Source: Prunella strophiata
Lineage: Eukaryota; Chordata; Aves; Passeriformes; Prunellidae
Length of the DNA stretch: 64,000 nt
Direction of reading: 5' to 3'
Assembly: GCA_036583965.1 (NCBI GenBank)
Contig: JAZBQD010000001.1
Span: 24,041,569 to 24,105,568, forward strand
Part shown: positions 35,363 to 47,553 of the stretch, in pieces
How the letters are laid out: the number at the start of each line of letters is the position of its first letter
Numbering within the stretch: position 1 is the stretch's first letter
Position numbers and translations under genes: made by a program
The notes under the pieces: model-generated
Database searches by the model: none
What the model was told of the DNA's origin: nothing
Seen by the model: only the letters and a program-made list of their open reading frames with translations

Positions 35363-37159
35363 GTAATGCAACGGGGACTGCCAGGAAATAACAGTAGGCT
35401 CAGAGGGTTGTGCTGACTGCTAGAAAGTGCTGCTAAAGGGCTGGAGGTTTGCATTTAACCAAAGCCTTGGCAAAAAGTGCCGTGCTTGCAGTTATTGGCA
35501 AGTTGTGCGTTGGGGTCGCGGGGCAGGGGCGGCGTCAAGGGGGCCCGGCTGGATTCTGTCAGCACAGGGCATCAAGGTCTGTTTCTGTAAATCAGGCAGC
35601 AGGTCTAAGCCATGGGTTTGGGGCCTGCTTTGTACCATCAAGTTGAGCTGTGTCTGTGTTTGGTTAAGACAAACAGAATCTGTGCCTTACAGCTGTAGGT
35701 GGATTGTGTGGCTTTTCCACCAGCCCAAAGGAATGAGCTGCAGTCTGATCCCAGTGGCCTCTCACTCACCTTGGTGTGATAGCCCTGGTGCTGGTGACTG
35801 AGGGTTTGCAGGATTCAGGTCAATGAGAACATACCCAAGTAATGGTATCCTTTACAAGCAAGCACCACGACAGAGTTTTGTCCCTGGTGATCAAAATTGG
35901 AAGCCTTCTGCAGGCCTGGACTATGCCCAGCTTTATCACCCTGACAGTGGGAAGAGTAGGACTATTGTGTGCCAGCACACCCCAGCCCCTCTTGGGAAGG
36001 GCTCCAGTGACAGGGGCAGGAGTGGGCAGGCTGTGCCTCAGCTGTCATCTGTCCCAAGGAGGCCCTTGGGAATGGGCATTGCCTCTGCAAACAAATGGCT
36101 TCAGAGGAGCTTGTGCCTTCTTCCCCAGCACATGGCCCTCAGATGTCTCTGCTGGAGTAAAACTGTCACTGGGGCTAATGAAATTCTTGTCTGAGTGAAA
36201 ACAGCTTCAGAAAGGAAGATAAAAAATACCCTTTATTTTCTGGCAATTAAAATATAAAAAGAGAAAGAAAAAAAGCTGGGGGCACAAGTCACAGAAATAA
36301 GAGAATGGAAACAAACTTATTTCCATTCTCTCCTTCCTAGCTGTTTATGAAGAAAAAAAAATCCTGCCCAGCAAGGGGTAAACATTTTCAATTTGCTGCA
36401 CCAGATTAGATTAGTGGGAAACTACAAATAGTTACAAATACATCAATGCAGATCACCTGAGGGGTAAATTCTGCCCATAGCCACACATAAACAGATGCCT
36501 TTCTCTGATGTGAATGAGGCTTGTGATTACTGGAGAATTTATTTTTAGGTGATTATTGAGCTACTTTTAATGAGCAAAGATGAAATTTATTTTGGGGTTT
36601 GCTGTTTTAAGATGCTGAAAGCTGCACTGCTTGTCACTGTCGTTGGTTTTACTTCTGTGCTGCTTCAGTGGTGGTTTTTGCTGGCTTTCTTCCTCTTCCC
36701 TTCATTCCATTACTAACCTGCTCACTTTAAAGCACAGATGTTGTGAAACATCATAAGAGCAGCCACAGCCTCTGCTGTTGGGAAGGCCCACCAATTCAGC
36801 TGGCCCAGGAGGAGAGCTGGGAAGGGAATTTTTCCCTGTCAGTGGCACTAGTTCCCACTGCAATTGGCAGCAGGAGCTCTGCTGAGGACTGACTGCCAGC
36901 CAGCAACTCCAGCCCAGGGGTCAGGCTGAAATTGTAGAGCTGTGTTTTCTACTTGAAGATGATATTTCAGACCTGTGCTTTTGCAGCTCAGCAGAGTGGA
37001 TAAATAGATTGTGTGTATCTTTGAAATGAAGTGTTAATGTGATTTAACTGCTTTTTACTTATCCTGTTACAGCAAAATGTGTATCCTGTTTTGGAAGCTG
37101 GTTTACAATTACGAGTGCTCTCTGCAGACTGTGTTAATGTTTATACTTTTCCTTTAAAG
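35363..37159 (+). other. ANK3: ANK3 intron
   Basis: This 1.8-kb interval starts with a possible short read-through coding tail (to 35416) and a GC-richer patch near 35510-35560. The rest is unique sequence with no recognised feature. It ends in CCTTTAAAG. Confidence 0.75.
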
Positions 37160-37228
37160 CAGGGAGAAGCTTATAAGGTTAAGACAAAGAAAGAAGTCAG
37201 ACACGTGGAGAAGAAAAGTTACTCATGA
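37160..37228 (+). CDS. ANK3: ANK3 last coding exon
   Basis: The frame reads QGEAYKVKTKKEVRHVEKKS then YS and TGA (37226-37228). Mammalian ankyrin-G ends QGEGFKVKTKKEIRHVEKKSHS, so this is the authentic C-terminus. The acceptor is a NAGNAG tandem (AAG CAG at 37157-37162), so the first Gln may be included or omitted. All upstream C-terminal exons end in phase 0 and can join here. Confidence 0.95.
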   Translation, partial: QGEAYKVKTKKEVRHVEKKSYS

Positions 37229-37446
37229 AAGCTGAAAGCCAACCACTGAACGGTCAGTGTGATCAATTTTCTTCCCTTTCTGAAGGTTTTTGCCAGCATG
37301 GGGAACAGCACCTGGGCTGCACAAAGGCTTGCCTCTGCTACCCTGACTTTGCTTTCCAGCTGCAGGCCTGAATAGCTGGCCCTTGATCTTGTGAGCAGAA
37401 AATGACCTTGTGTTCACGTATAGAAATTAATCTTTCCTTCTTGGAA

Positions 37447-37452
37447 AATAAA
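37447..37452 (+). terminator. ANK3: Proximal poly(A) signal
   Basis: AATAAA lies about 220 nt after the ANK3 stop codon. Sequence about 50 nt downstream (GTCTAGTGTTTGTAATCC) is GT-rich. It would give a very short 3' UTR. Confidence 0.35.
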
Positions 37453-38060
37453 GCAAAGCAATACTCAGGCATGTGCACAATTTCTGGGAGTTTCACAATG
37501 TCTAGTGTTTGTAATCCATAGAACTTTCTACCCCTAAAAACTTAAATAGTAAAGGAGCTGCACACAAATAAACCTAGGACTGAAATGCTTCTTCCACTGT
37601 CAGACATGTGATTTGAGGGCAGTTATGCAAGTCAAAGTCCTTGTAAGTGAAGTGTCTCAATATTTGCCAACAAATAATCCCTACCAACTGTTCCTTGTGA
37701 ATTTTATTGATCCAGCCATAATGATTGTAGCAAGCTAGCAGCTGATGGTATAAGGGCTTCCCAAGCTAAACCCAAATGCACAGACTAAGACACCCTTGCA
37801 GAGGATGTGAAGAAAAGAAGCCAGAGGCTGCTTTGTCTCACTGACACAGCTATACACAGAGATGTGCCTGTGTGTCTTTCAATGCTGGTCCATCTGTCAT
37901 GGCTCCAGGTGTGTAGGTTTACCATGGACATGTCTTTTTCTGTTCTTGTCTCTTAGCTTTGCTGGGTTTCAGAAATTGGACAGAGGAAGTGTTTATGAAG
38001 TGCAATGCTGTGTATTATCCTCTTACTGTACATACAGTGTAGGATTGACTGTAAGAACAG

Positions 38061-38066
38061 AATAAA
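38061..38066 (+). terminator. ANK3: Candidate poly(A) signal
   Basis: AATAAA about 0.8 kb after the ANK3 stop, with no strong GT-rich element close behind. Confidence 0.25.
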
Positions 38067-40233
38067 CAGGACCTGACAAATAGACCAGATAGTGAGGAAA
38101 AGGACAGACAGAAGCAGAGGCTCTCTTGAGTCACCAGTCCCTTCTAACTGATGCAATGTAAGGTAGCCCCTACAGCCCCCTGGCCCTACAGGTGCTCTGT
38201 GCATGTGAGTAGAGCCATTTAGACAAACAGCACCCAGTGTGTGGGATCTAGCTGAGGGATTTATGGGATCAAGCCCCAAGGAGCAAGCTCTGTGAGGTGA
38301 CTGGTGTGATTTCAGTATCTGGTAAGCACCTACTGCATCCACCTGGATTCCTGTTTTTACTGAGTCCTCCTGTGTGTGCTAATAGAATAATACAGCTTCA
38401 CATGGCTTGGTGCTCAACATACTCATAAAATATTTATTGTTTGGAAAAGGAAGGTGATTCTTTTCACACAGCTTTCCCCTTTATGGAGCTCAAGGATATG
38501 GGAGTAAAGTAAGCCAAAGCAATGGCACTGTTTGCATGAAATTGTGTCCCATGTTGGGTCCCGTGCTGCTCCACTGTCAATCTGCAGGGCAAAGCAGCAG
38601 AAATGTGTAAATTCAGGCATTGGAGGCAAGATGGGGCATTGAACCCCATAAGCAATGCATCTAAAAAGCCTGCCAGCATATGAGTTTGATGCAAAAGACA
38701 CCAGGGATAAGCATTTCATTTTAAAATAAAATTACATAAATTAGGCAGTCCTAATGTATGAAACAGCCTGACCTTCAGGAAGCCAGAGTATGAGTCCCTC
38801 AGAATTAGATCTTCTCCCATGACTGCTGATGCATTTCTCCTGTGATTTCCAGTAGGCAAGTCTTCCATGCTAGAGCCCTGAGGAGCTCAGAGAGTCTGCC
38901 TTAGATAATGAACCTTTGCTCTGGGGGGAACTTTATCCTGTAAGATGAATCTCTGTGCCCCAAACTTTGATATGATAAGCATGACCAAATGTGCACTGTG
39001 TAATTGTAAGTCTGGTCAAGAGCCCATTAAAAACATTTCATTTGGATGCAGAAGTGGATGTGTTTGCACAGGCAGGGGATTCTGTAGAAAAACTGTTTGT
39101 TTTGTAATCACAAAAGACAAAAGAAAACCCGTTGGGCAGGCAGAGGTGGTTCTTTTCTTTGGAAAAAATCACGGTGTTAGCTAGGTTTTGCTGTGAAAAT
39201 GTCCCTGTCACCGTGGCAGATAAGCCCACTGTGGAGCACAGGTTGAAAGGAGAAGCCAGGAGCTCTTGCGTGCAGTTCTGCAGGACAGCTCGGTGTGAGC
39301 TGCCCTGACTGCTGCAGTGGGAGCAGCTCTCAGCAGCAGGACAGATTTATGACAACTGTAGATGTGGGCAAGGACAGATTGCTTTAGCGTGGAAGGAGGC
39401 TGTGAGCACTGCTGGGGAGTGCTTGTGGATGGACCTGTGACCTGATTAGTGAGCAGGCATGTCCGTGCCAGCCTGAGCCCTGCCGTGCTGTGCCAGCCCC
39501 GCTCCCGAGCAGGCTGCCCTGCGCCCAGGTGCCGGAGAGCTGCAGGGCTCCCAGCTCCTGCTCACTGCTGTGTTTGTATGTCTGCTGCCTGCCCTCTCTG
39601 CTGCTGCTGCTGTGTGACAAATGTCACAAACTTGCTGTCCTTATGTGCATGGCTCAGGTTTGAGGGGTGAGAGAGCAGGAGCTGGACCGTCTCTCCTTGG
39701 TGCTGCTCATGCAAGCCAGGCTGGAGGGAGATGGATGGTGCTGCTCCTTGTCCCTGCTTTTGTCCTTCACCAAGTCTCCTAAAGGCTGGGTGCTGCATTC
39801 CTGGCTCTGCAGGAGTGTTCCCTGAGCAACTGGCAGAGGTGGATGTGCAAGGAGAGCAGGTTTTCCATCACTGTGGGGATGCTTGCGCACAATGAAGAAA
39901 AACGTGCTGTGGAAGCAGCAGCTCTCTCTGTCTGGAGATTATGCTGTTCCTTCCACAACAAAAGAACCTGTTCCTTGTCAGCATTGGATCAGATGAGCTG
40001 GTGGCATGTCCAGGGTGATGAAATACAGTGTGCTGCAAACATATTTGTAAATCAGTTCACGAGCAGTGTGGACATCTGCAGCTGCCTTTTCCCCTCACAC
40101 TGGAGCTCAGCTAATGCCATTGCCTACCTAGAAACTGTGTGATCTAGCCTATTGCAGAATTCCATCGTGCCAGTTACATTTCTGTTTAGTCAGGGAAAGG
40201 CATGAAACGGATTCTAACAAGATATTTCTGAAA

Positions 40234-40260
40234 TGATTTGTTCTCTGTTTTCTCTCCACA
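40234..40260 (+). other. Strong splice-acceptor-like sequence
   Basis: TTTGTTCTCTGTTTTCTCTCCACAG is a near-ideal pyrimidine tract plus CAG. No ankyrin coding sequence follows, so if used it would begin a non-coding terminal ANK3 exon. The evidence is limited to the consensus match. Confidence 0.35.
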
Positions 40261-41640
40261 GTGTGCTTTTACTGCCAGTATTCTAGAGGGACACTCACAG
40301 AAGAAAAATCAACAGGAATTAAACATTCACCTATAAAAGTGTGCGTGTGTTTGCTGCTTCCCCACATTAACCGCATGGTTTTTATGCAAAAAGAAAAAAA
40401 AAAAAAACAAAAAAAATCCCAAACAAAAAAAATTAATTTAGCATGAGCCAATTTACAGAGCATGGAAATTCACGTTCATTCACAGGATTGGAGGGTGCTC
40501 AGTTACCAATGCAGTGTATATACAAGATGCCATGCTGTTAACAGCTTCTCTCAAGCAGTTTGATGTCATCTCAAAAGAAATAAATTCCTGTGGCCAGAGA
40601 GGATGTGCAAAGACGAAATGGTTAAACCATGGAAAGACACTAAAAATACTAAAATCCACAACAGCTCGCCTTATTTTTCTTGGACCCAAACTGTCAGGGT
40701 ATAAAACACTATTTGTTTCTTTTTTAAACATCAATAGTTTTGCTGTAAATAAATAACACTGTATAAATTCTAACAAAATAGAATAAGTGTTGATAAGGCA
40801 CTGCCTTTTCGATCACAAACAGAATATTGCAAATGCATTGAGCAGGCTAGGTGTCTCAAATGGCTGCACCTACAGGGATATTCTGGGTGTATCTTCACAG
40901 ATTCTTGTATATTAGCAATTATAATGTTTGTATATGCAAAATCGCTAGCTTGATTTTAAAAAAATCTTTAAAATCTGCTGCAAATTTAAATGATTCCCAA
41001 AATGAGGAATTCTGTAGTTCTGTGAAAATTTTTCTTCAGAGTACTAATATTTTGATGCATGTGTTTCACCTTATTTTGATTAAATCTTTTCCAGTTTTGC
41101 AAACACTATTCCGCAACATGAAAAATAAGATTTTATCTGTAAACACAAAGCCCTTCATCTAATATTTGTTGCTGTTGCCAATTTTTCAATGAAATGACCT
41201 AAGACCCATAACATATACAGTAGTTGCATTATGGGGAGGGGGGTGCTATCTGTTCTTGCTTTATAATGGGGGTAATGCTTGCAGCTTTAGAAGTGGGTTG
41301 GTGCTCTAAGGAGCACAAGTTTGGGATATTTTTAAAATGAACTGAAGAGAAATTATTAGCTAATAGACTGGCAGCACGCTGTAAAATTATTACTGTATTG
41401 TGTACTGGCTATAAGATGTAGAATCTTTCAGTAAGCCAATCATCTGTAATCATCCTAGCAGTGTAATATTAGGTTGTTAAGGCTGCTGTGTTTTAAAGGG
41501 CATTTTTATTTGGTTTTTGGTGAAATACTTTAATTTGTTGATTATATTCATATGGAAACAGCATTCATTGATAATAGCTCTAATTACATATGTATGAAAA
41601 CAACAAACACTGGATGATCTAGTTGATTATTTAAGCATAA

Positions 41641-41646
41641 AATAAA
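41641..41646 (+). terminator. ANK3: Distal candidate poly(A) signal
   Basis: AATAAA is followed at about 20-45 nt by a GT-rich stretch (AATGTGTATTTGGCAGTGTT), the normal arrangement of a cleavage site. It closes the AT-rich UTR-like block that starts at 40261. Confidence 0.4.
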
Positions 41647-44600
41647 TTGTGTTAAAACTCTTGGATAATGTGTATTTGGCAGTGTTCTTGTACCCCACAG
41701 ATGTGAGGCTTCATGAGGCCAGCAGTTATCTACCCCTGGCTTTCAGCTGCTTTTCCTCTCTGTTTCTTCTGTCTAATCCACCTCTTCATCTTCCCAGTGT
41801 GACAGGCCATCACTTGGCAGGCTCTCCCCAGGCTGGGGCAGCAGGAGGAAAGCACAGCAGCCAGCAGCCCATGCCCAACAAGGCTAAGGAAAGCCCACTG
41901 CCTGGATTGGAGGTGTGGGGAAAGGGGATGTGTGCAGCCCTTTCTCCAGCACATGTGAGCTCTGCACCTCCTGTACATTCTTTTGCCCTGTCATGAAAAG
42001 CACTACCAAAAGCAATTTTCTCCCCAGTATCACTCAGACCAATAACAGACCCACAGCCCATGAGTACATTAAAATGTGCATCCCCTGTATATTGCTTGCA
42101 CTTCCTGTATATTATGGGTGATAGAGCACTATAAAGAATGTGGCCAAAACAGGTTTGTAGGCAGCATCAGTACACACACTGCTCTGAACTGCAGGCTTCT
42201 GCTCAGGTGCAGTAAATACAGTTTATTACTCAGGGGCTGGTTTTACCTGGCTTTTAAGGCAACATGAAGATGAGGTACTTCACCCCAGCTTTGGCACCTG
42301 AGGAAGCACCTCTGCTACTGATCCACCTCAGTCTGCTTGTTATTATCTGGTGATTTCCACAGGACCTGCTCCTCAGCCAGGGTCAGCAAAGCGCTCCTGA
42401 CTGTGATGAACAGCACTTGGAGAACAACAGGTTGGTTTGTCAGTGTCTCTGAGTTATTAGGGTCACTGGCTTTTGGAGCAGTGATGGTAAATGATGTTTT
42501 CCTCGTTTGAGCAGCCAGTCTGTGTTGCAATGTATGCTTTGCCTAGGTCAGGATACTGCTGGTGCAGTGCAGGTGGTTCAGGTCCTTATGCCAAAGTTTG
42601 GAGGACAAATGGCACTTACACCACGGGAGAACAAGTGCATCTTCCTGCAGTTCACAGTCCGACAGCAGTGAGCATCCCACAGCCTCGCCATGCAGACGCC
42701 TCCCTCCAGCATCCAGCTGAATGAGAAGGAATATTTTCAGGAAATGCTGTGACATGTATAGATATATAATGTTATATCATGATTGCACAGTTGGAAGCAA
42801 AGGCCATGGTGACAACCAGCAGGAAGGCAGGAGCTGTACCATAGAAGAGCCTCGCTTCAATCTCCAGCAGCATCCAAAAGCAGCGTTTTGTTTGACTCCT
42901 CTCTTCCTCTGCCTGGTTAGTGCCTGGTGCTGGTGTGGAAAGCAGCTGTGACTGTACCTGGAAGGGCAGCCCTGGCAGGCAGAAGAGCTCTTTGTGAGAG
43001 CAGCGAGGCTGCCTGTGCGGGTGGCAGAGGTGGGTGAGTCTCCACAGCTCCCCTGCCGCTGGTTTGTATGGCAGCTCGGGCGCGGCTCTGGGCTGTGACA
43101 GCACCCGGGAGGAGCTGCTGGCTCTGCTCGGTGCCCCGAGGGTGTTCTTGCAGCACAGCCCTGTCCCGGCTCTGTGACCACGACAGCCTCTCCAGGGCAG
43201 CACTGACCGTGCCCAGCAGGGCAGGTCCCTGTCCCCATCTGCTGCTGCTGCACCGGCACACCTGTGCCACAGTTTGCTTCCCCCTTAAACAGAAAGAGAC
43301 AACAGAGAGCAGGAAATCTGCAGCTAAATTCACAGAGTTTAAAATTTCATATTAAGTGCTGCACAAAGAGGATTTTCTGGGTGTTGGTTTTGTTTTGCAC
43401 GGAGTGGTTCCAACAGTAGCTCAGGATATTTGGGAAAAAACAAGGTTGAAGTGTAAACGGTCATATGAGAAGGAAAACAGAAATCTTGCCAGAACTAGCA
43501 AACAGCACTGGAGTGAGAGAGGACCCTACCTAAATGTGCACTTTTGTCTTTTTTGTTTTTTTTTTCCATGTTTTCCTCAGTGAGAACATTCCCCTTAGAG
43601 GCAAAATTGTAAGTCATGGGACTCTGATTGCATCTATTAAAATAAACTTGATTGCTAAATACAGCGTTATTTTCATCCTTTGATATTTGATTTAGCACTA
43701 ATTAATAATGCTGCAGAGTATCCTACCACACTTTTTCCATTTCTGAAAGAATATCAATTACATTTTATTTGTGGCCAATAACAATTTTAGTGTCAGAAAT
43801 TCTAAGAGCTCCCGTAGTGTGGAGCCAACATTAGTGGGATAAGTGGCAGTCGCTTGCAGGATTGCAGCACCCTGAAAATTAATGCTAATTTCCTGAGGGG
43901 TTGTTTAACACAGGCTTTGTCTGTAGCACACAGTGTGCAGGAAATGGAGGTGCTCTACTGGGGAGGCCACTGCAGCCTGGGATGTGGGGCACATGCTCCC
44001 AAAAACCTCTCCATGCCCTCTAGAGGAGGAGTTTATAACTGGGGCTTCTTTGAGCAGTACCAAGTTGATAATTTTTTATGAAACTCCATGAAGTCCATCA
44101 GTGGCAATTTTATCAAATTTTTATACAAACTCAGCAGTGAGCAGCTTGGCCTGGAGGAGCTGTGCCAGCCCTGCAGGGTTGGAGGGGCAGCACCATGGCT
44201 TTGGGGCAGCCCTCCTGCCCCTGCCAGCCCTCTCCCTAGGGAGGGGGTGCAATCCAGAGGTTTTGGATTGCCTGGCTGAGGCTGGTGCAGGGATGCTGGG
44301 CAGGGTGTTGCCAAGAGGCTTGGTTGTCCTAGCCATGTGCATGATGTGTGAAAAGGCTGCTGCTGATCCATTGCATTCTTGGCCCTGGGGTCATGTATGG
44401 GGAATGCAAACAGGACCCCTGTTTTCAGGGCAGATGCCTGCCAAACTGGGGCTGGAGGAGGGGGAGCTCCTGGCTCAGCTTGCCTCTAACCCCTGAGTGA
44501 GCAAGGGAGGGAAAACATGGTCTCCTAGTGCACAAAAGAATATTCTTGCTTGGTTGGAAGTACAGCAGTTTTCTGATGGAGATGAGGACCCTTTAGCCTC

Positions 44601-44809
44601 AGCCTGCTACAGAATGCTTGATGTAAAAAGTAGTCCATTACTGGGAGAGGAAAAGGTTAGCAAAGGACAGAAAAATGAGCTGCTCAAGGAAATCTATGTA
44701 TGTGCCACATTTTTCATAACTGCTGATGCTAAAAACAGCATGCAAATTGTGCATGTCTTTATTTATTTGACCTGAAGTCCTGGAGGATGGTGAAGATTTA
44801 TCATAAAAG

Positions 44810-44942
44810 TTTTGTTGGTACTTTTCCCACCATGCTAATGTTCAATTATTGAGAGCTATTTGGGCTGTAAAACAGCAAAGTACAGCAATCCCCTGTTCAC
44901 CAACTTCCTTGGAAGGCTTCCAGGGACTGGGTATCCTTATGA
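44810..44942 (+). repeat. Direct repeat copy 1 (133 bp)
   Basis: Begins TTTTGTTGGTACTTTTCCCA and ends GGGTATCCTTATGA. It aligns without gaps to 47554-47686 with three substitutions that I counted. Sequence on both sides differs completely between the copies. It may be a fragment of an interspersed element such as an LTR piece, or a local duplication. Confidence 0.9.
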
Positions 44943-45453
44943 CATGGCCAGACCAACAGAATCAACCTAGTATGAACTCTGAAAAAAATTCCCTGGGGAG
45001 AACAGGGGTACAAAAGCAAAGCCCCAGAGCTGAAGATGCATTAGCTACTGGCTGGCTACCACACAGCACATTTTCATAGTCAGATACTCTTTCCTACTGA
45101 GATTTCTTTCCTAATACAGCTTTCTGATTAAATAATTGCTGGTCAGAAAAACAAAGCAGCATGACATTATTTTCATCTCAATTGCTTGTTAGAAAACATG
45201 TTTTAACTTGCATCAATAGATGCCTTAATCCGCAATAGTAGCAATTTGGGGTTTTTTTGCTCATACAAATATCTTTCAAGCCAAACTTTCTCCCCTTCTA
45301 CAACCTTTCCACATGTGCACTTCATTTCCCCCTTTCAATATTCCCTTATGTACAGTTCATGTTCTTTTTAATGCTGCTTCAGTTTATTTTCCTAGCAGTA
45401 TATTTCATTAATTGCATTTTCCTGCAACTTTGTCTTTCCATTCCCTCTTTCCT

Positions 45454-45479
45454 CCCCCCCCCCCCCCCCCCCCCCCCCC
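45454..45479 (+). repeat. 26-nt poly-C run
   Basis: Twenty-six consecutive C, then A and CCCCTCC, inside a pyrimidine-rich stretch. The complementary strand is poly-G and could form G-quadruplexes. Such runs are rare and prone to length error in sequencing. Confidence 0.9.
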
Positions 45480-46869
45480 ACCCCTCCATTTCAGTCAGGT
45501 ACTCTGAGTACTATGCAAACTTTTTTCCTTAGGTTAATTAGCTTCAGCTGGCCTTTTCCTCTTCAGTCTATAACTACTGAATATTTTAATGAAATTGTAT
45601 TCTTATGGAAGGTCTTCCTGCTGATTAATGGACCTCTGGAATTACATTAAGGATTACATGAAATCTCTGAACATACCTCTTCTAACCCCTCACACATAGA
45701 AATGTATTTTATACACTATTTCTACTGTTGATGTGAGTTTATGGAACACTGTTTCTAATTGCCCATTACCTCCTGTAATGATAGTTTCTGTGAATAAATC
45801 CCTGTTTTATTATTTGTTCTTATTGATTGGTCTGCTCTCCTACTATAATGATGCTGGTGACATTTTTATATTCTTTATTTCTACAAACACCTTTCCCCCT
45901 TAGAGTTCTGCATTTATTTTTTTATGCAACAAAAAGATACTGAGGCAAGGAGGGTGGGGACCTTGTCCTGCAGGTGCTGTGGTGGTGGCAGGCTGGTTGT
46001 GGTGGCTTTTCCTGTGATGCCAAGCCTCTCTCTACCTGCAGTGGGGACCAGGACCAGTGGCACCTGAGCAGCCCTGTCAGTGGGGCAGCCTCTGCTGTAT
46101 GTGTCTTCAAAGGGGAATTTTGCTAATTTTGCTTATTCCACGTATTTATTCTTTTTAATTGATTTGGTTAACATCCTACAGATGTGAAAAGCATGTGATT
46201 TTTAATTTTTGGGGGTGCTAATTAGGATAACATTTTCTTTCCCTGTTTAATCTATTAGTTAGGAGTAGTTGGCTGTAATTGTAATTAAATATACAGGTGC
46301 TATTTTCTAAATGACTGAACTGCTGTTGCAACAAGAAGGATGCCATCTCAGATCTAAACATCCAGGGCCCTTGAGTTGTCCTCCCACTCCTCCACTGACT
46401 CAGTGTTTGTCACTGGGCAAGTAACTCGGCTTCCTACCTCCCTTTCTTGCCTTCCAGGGCTATTGTGTGAATTAATTAGATAATGTTTCAGCATGGCTTT
46501 GAACTAGAGAGAGCCACAGAAGTGCCAAGTTATAATTCACTGTTACGAAAGTCGGCGTGCTGGCTGGGAGTGAGACCTCTGATGCCAGCCCAGCAGAGAG
46601 GGGAGGGACAGTGAAAGCAGCTGGGGAAAGCTCCCCTGTTGCCTCAAGATCCCTCATCTCTATAGCTGCTGTCTGCACCACTCCAGAAATGCTCTGCTGA
46701 AGGCAGCACCAGCAGCTGCCTGCTGTGATCCCAGGGATGCAGCCCCTGGCTGAGCCAGTCTGGCCCAGCTGCTGGGTTGAGGATGTTGCCTGCACCTCCC
46801 TGTCTGTTTCCAGGCTAATTTTAGTGTCTGAAGGAGCAGAGGACATGTCTTCTGAAAAATTATAGTGCT

Positions 46870-47065
46870 CCAAATCAGCAAAGCACTTAAGATTAGCATT
46901 GATAGGTCTGAAGAGTGGCTTAAGGTTAAGCACGCCGTGGGGCTTGCTGGGTAAGATTAGCCTGCAGCAGATGTGTGTTTGCTGATTCAGGCTTTCAAAA
47001 TATTTAGGCCTTGATTCAGAAAGACACTCAAATGTGAGCAGTCCTGCTGAAAGCAGTGGAGATAA
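46870..47065. repeat. Probable ancient interspersed-repeat fossil
   Basis: CAGCAAAGCACTTAAG at about 46877, GGCTTAAGGTTAAGCACG at about 46917 and TTGATTCAGAAAGACACTCA at about 47010, followed by GAGCAGTCCTGCTGAAAGCA, recall an old amniote repeat family. Its consensus has the pieces GATTCAGCAAAGCACTTAAG and GAGTAGTCCCATTGAAG. I cannot name the family with certainty. Confidence 0.45.
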
Positions 47066-47553
47066 CTGGCTGGTCAAAGCTGGGCAGACAGATGGGGAAA
47101 GAAGGTTGAGGTATAAATGCTAGTTTAGAAATTAGTTTGATTTGAGGAGCACATGTGCACGTGCACAGAGACAAACCAGCTATTTCCAGCTATCACCTGT
47201 GCTGTGGAGGTTGTGATGAAATAACAATTCCTCATGACCCCATGGTGTCCAGCCAGCTTCCCAAATACCAGTATGCCCATTTGAAAGAAATTCTGGTGAA
47301 ATGCAACTACCTGTCCAAAACAGCGCTCACTGGTTTTTGGATCCTATTTTAATCCCTCAAGGTTTTTATCCCACAGCCCATGCTGGTGGAAAGGCTCAGC
47401 CTGGGCATGGCTGCAGGGCAGAGGAGCTGGCAGCCACCCCAGGTGGCCAGGCTTGTGTGCCCCTGCAGAGCCAGGGGTTGCTGCAGGGGCATTTTAGGAC
47501 AGCACTGAAAAAGGTCTCATGAGACCTCGTGGACATCATCAGCTGCTCTGTAA

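Larger units (their letters stand above)
1..37228 (+). other. ANK3: ANK3 locus, 3' portion (overview)
   Basis: Exons of ankyrin-G lie on the plus strand from position 504 to the stop codon at 37226-37228. The membrane-binding ankyrin repeats, both ZU5 domains and the promoters lie upstream of the window. Ankyrin-G is the scaffold that links voltage-gated sodium channels, KCNQ2/3, neurofascin and beta-IV spectrin at the axon initial segment and nodes of Ranvier, and beta-II spectrin and cadherins at epithelial lateral membranes (established knowledge). Recognition rests on long stretches of near-identity to the mammalian protein and on a consistent chain of exon phases. The downstream neighbour is CCDC6 in the same orientation, which is the amniote gene order. 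Confidence 0.97.
37229..41670 (+). other. ANK3: Probable ANK3 3' UTR and downstream flank
   Basis: No coding sequence is supported after the stop. Poly(A) signals (AATAAA) lie at 37447, 37567, 38061 and 41641, among others. Two layouts are possible: a continuous 3' UTR, or splicing from a donor-like ACG|GTCAGT at about 37249 to a strong acceptor at 40260. The part from 40261 to about 41650 is AT-rich and UTR-like. The extent is inference. Confidence 0.5.

Noticed and set aside
42772..43333. Overlapping 138-160-codon minus-strand frames
   Set aside because: Three frames are open at once in GC-rich sequence, a sign of low stop density rather than a gene.
46472..47077. 201-codon minus-strand open frame in the intergenic region
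   Set aside because: No recognisable domain, no promoter or splice context, and it overlaps a repeat fossil; the composition looks like chance openness.
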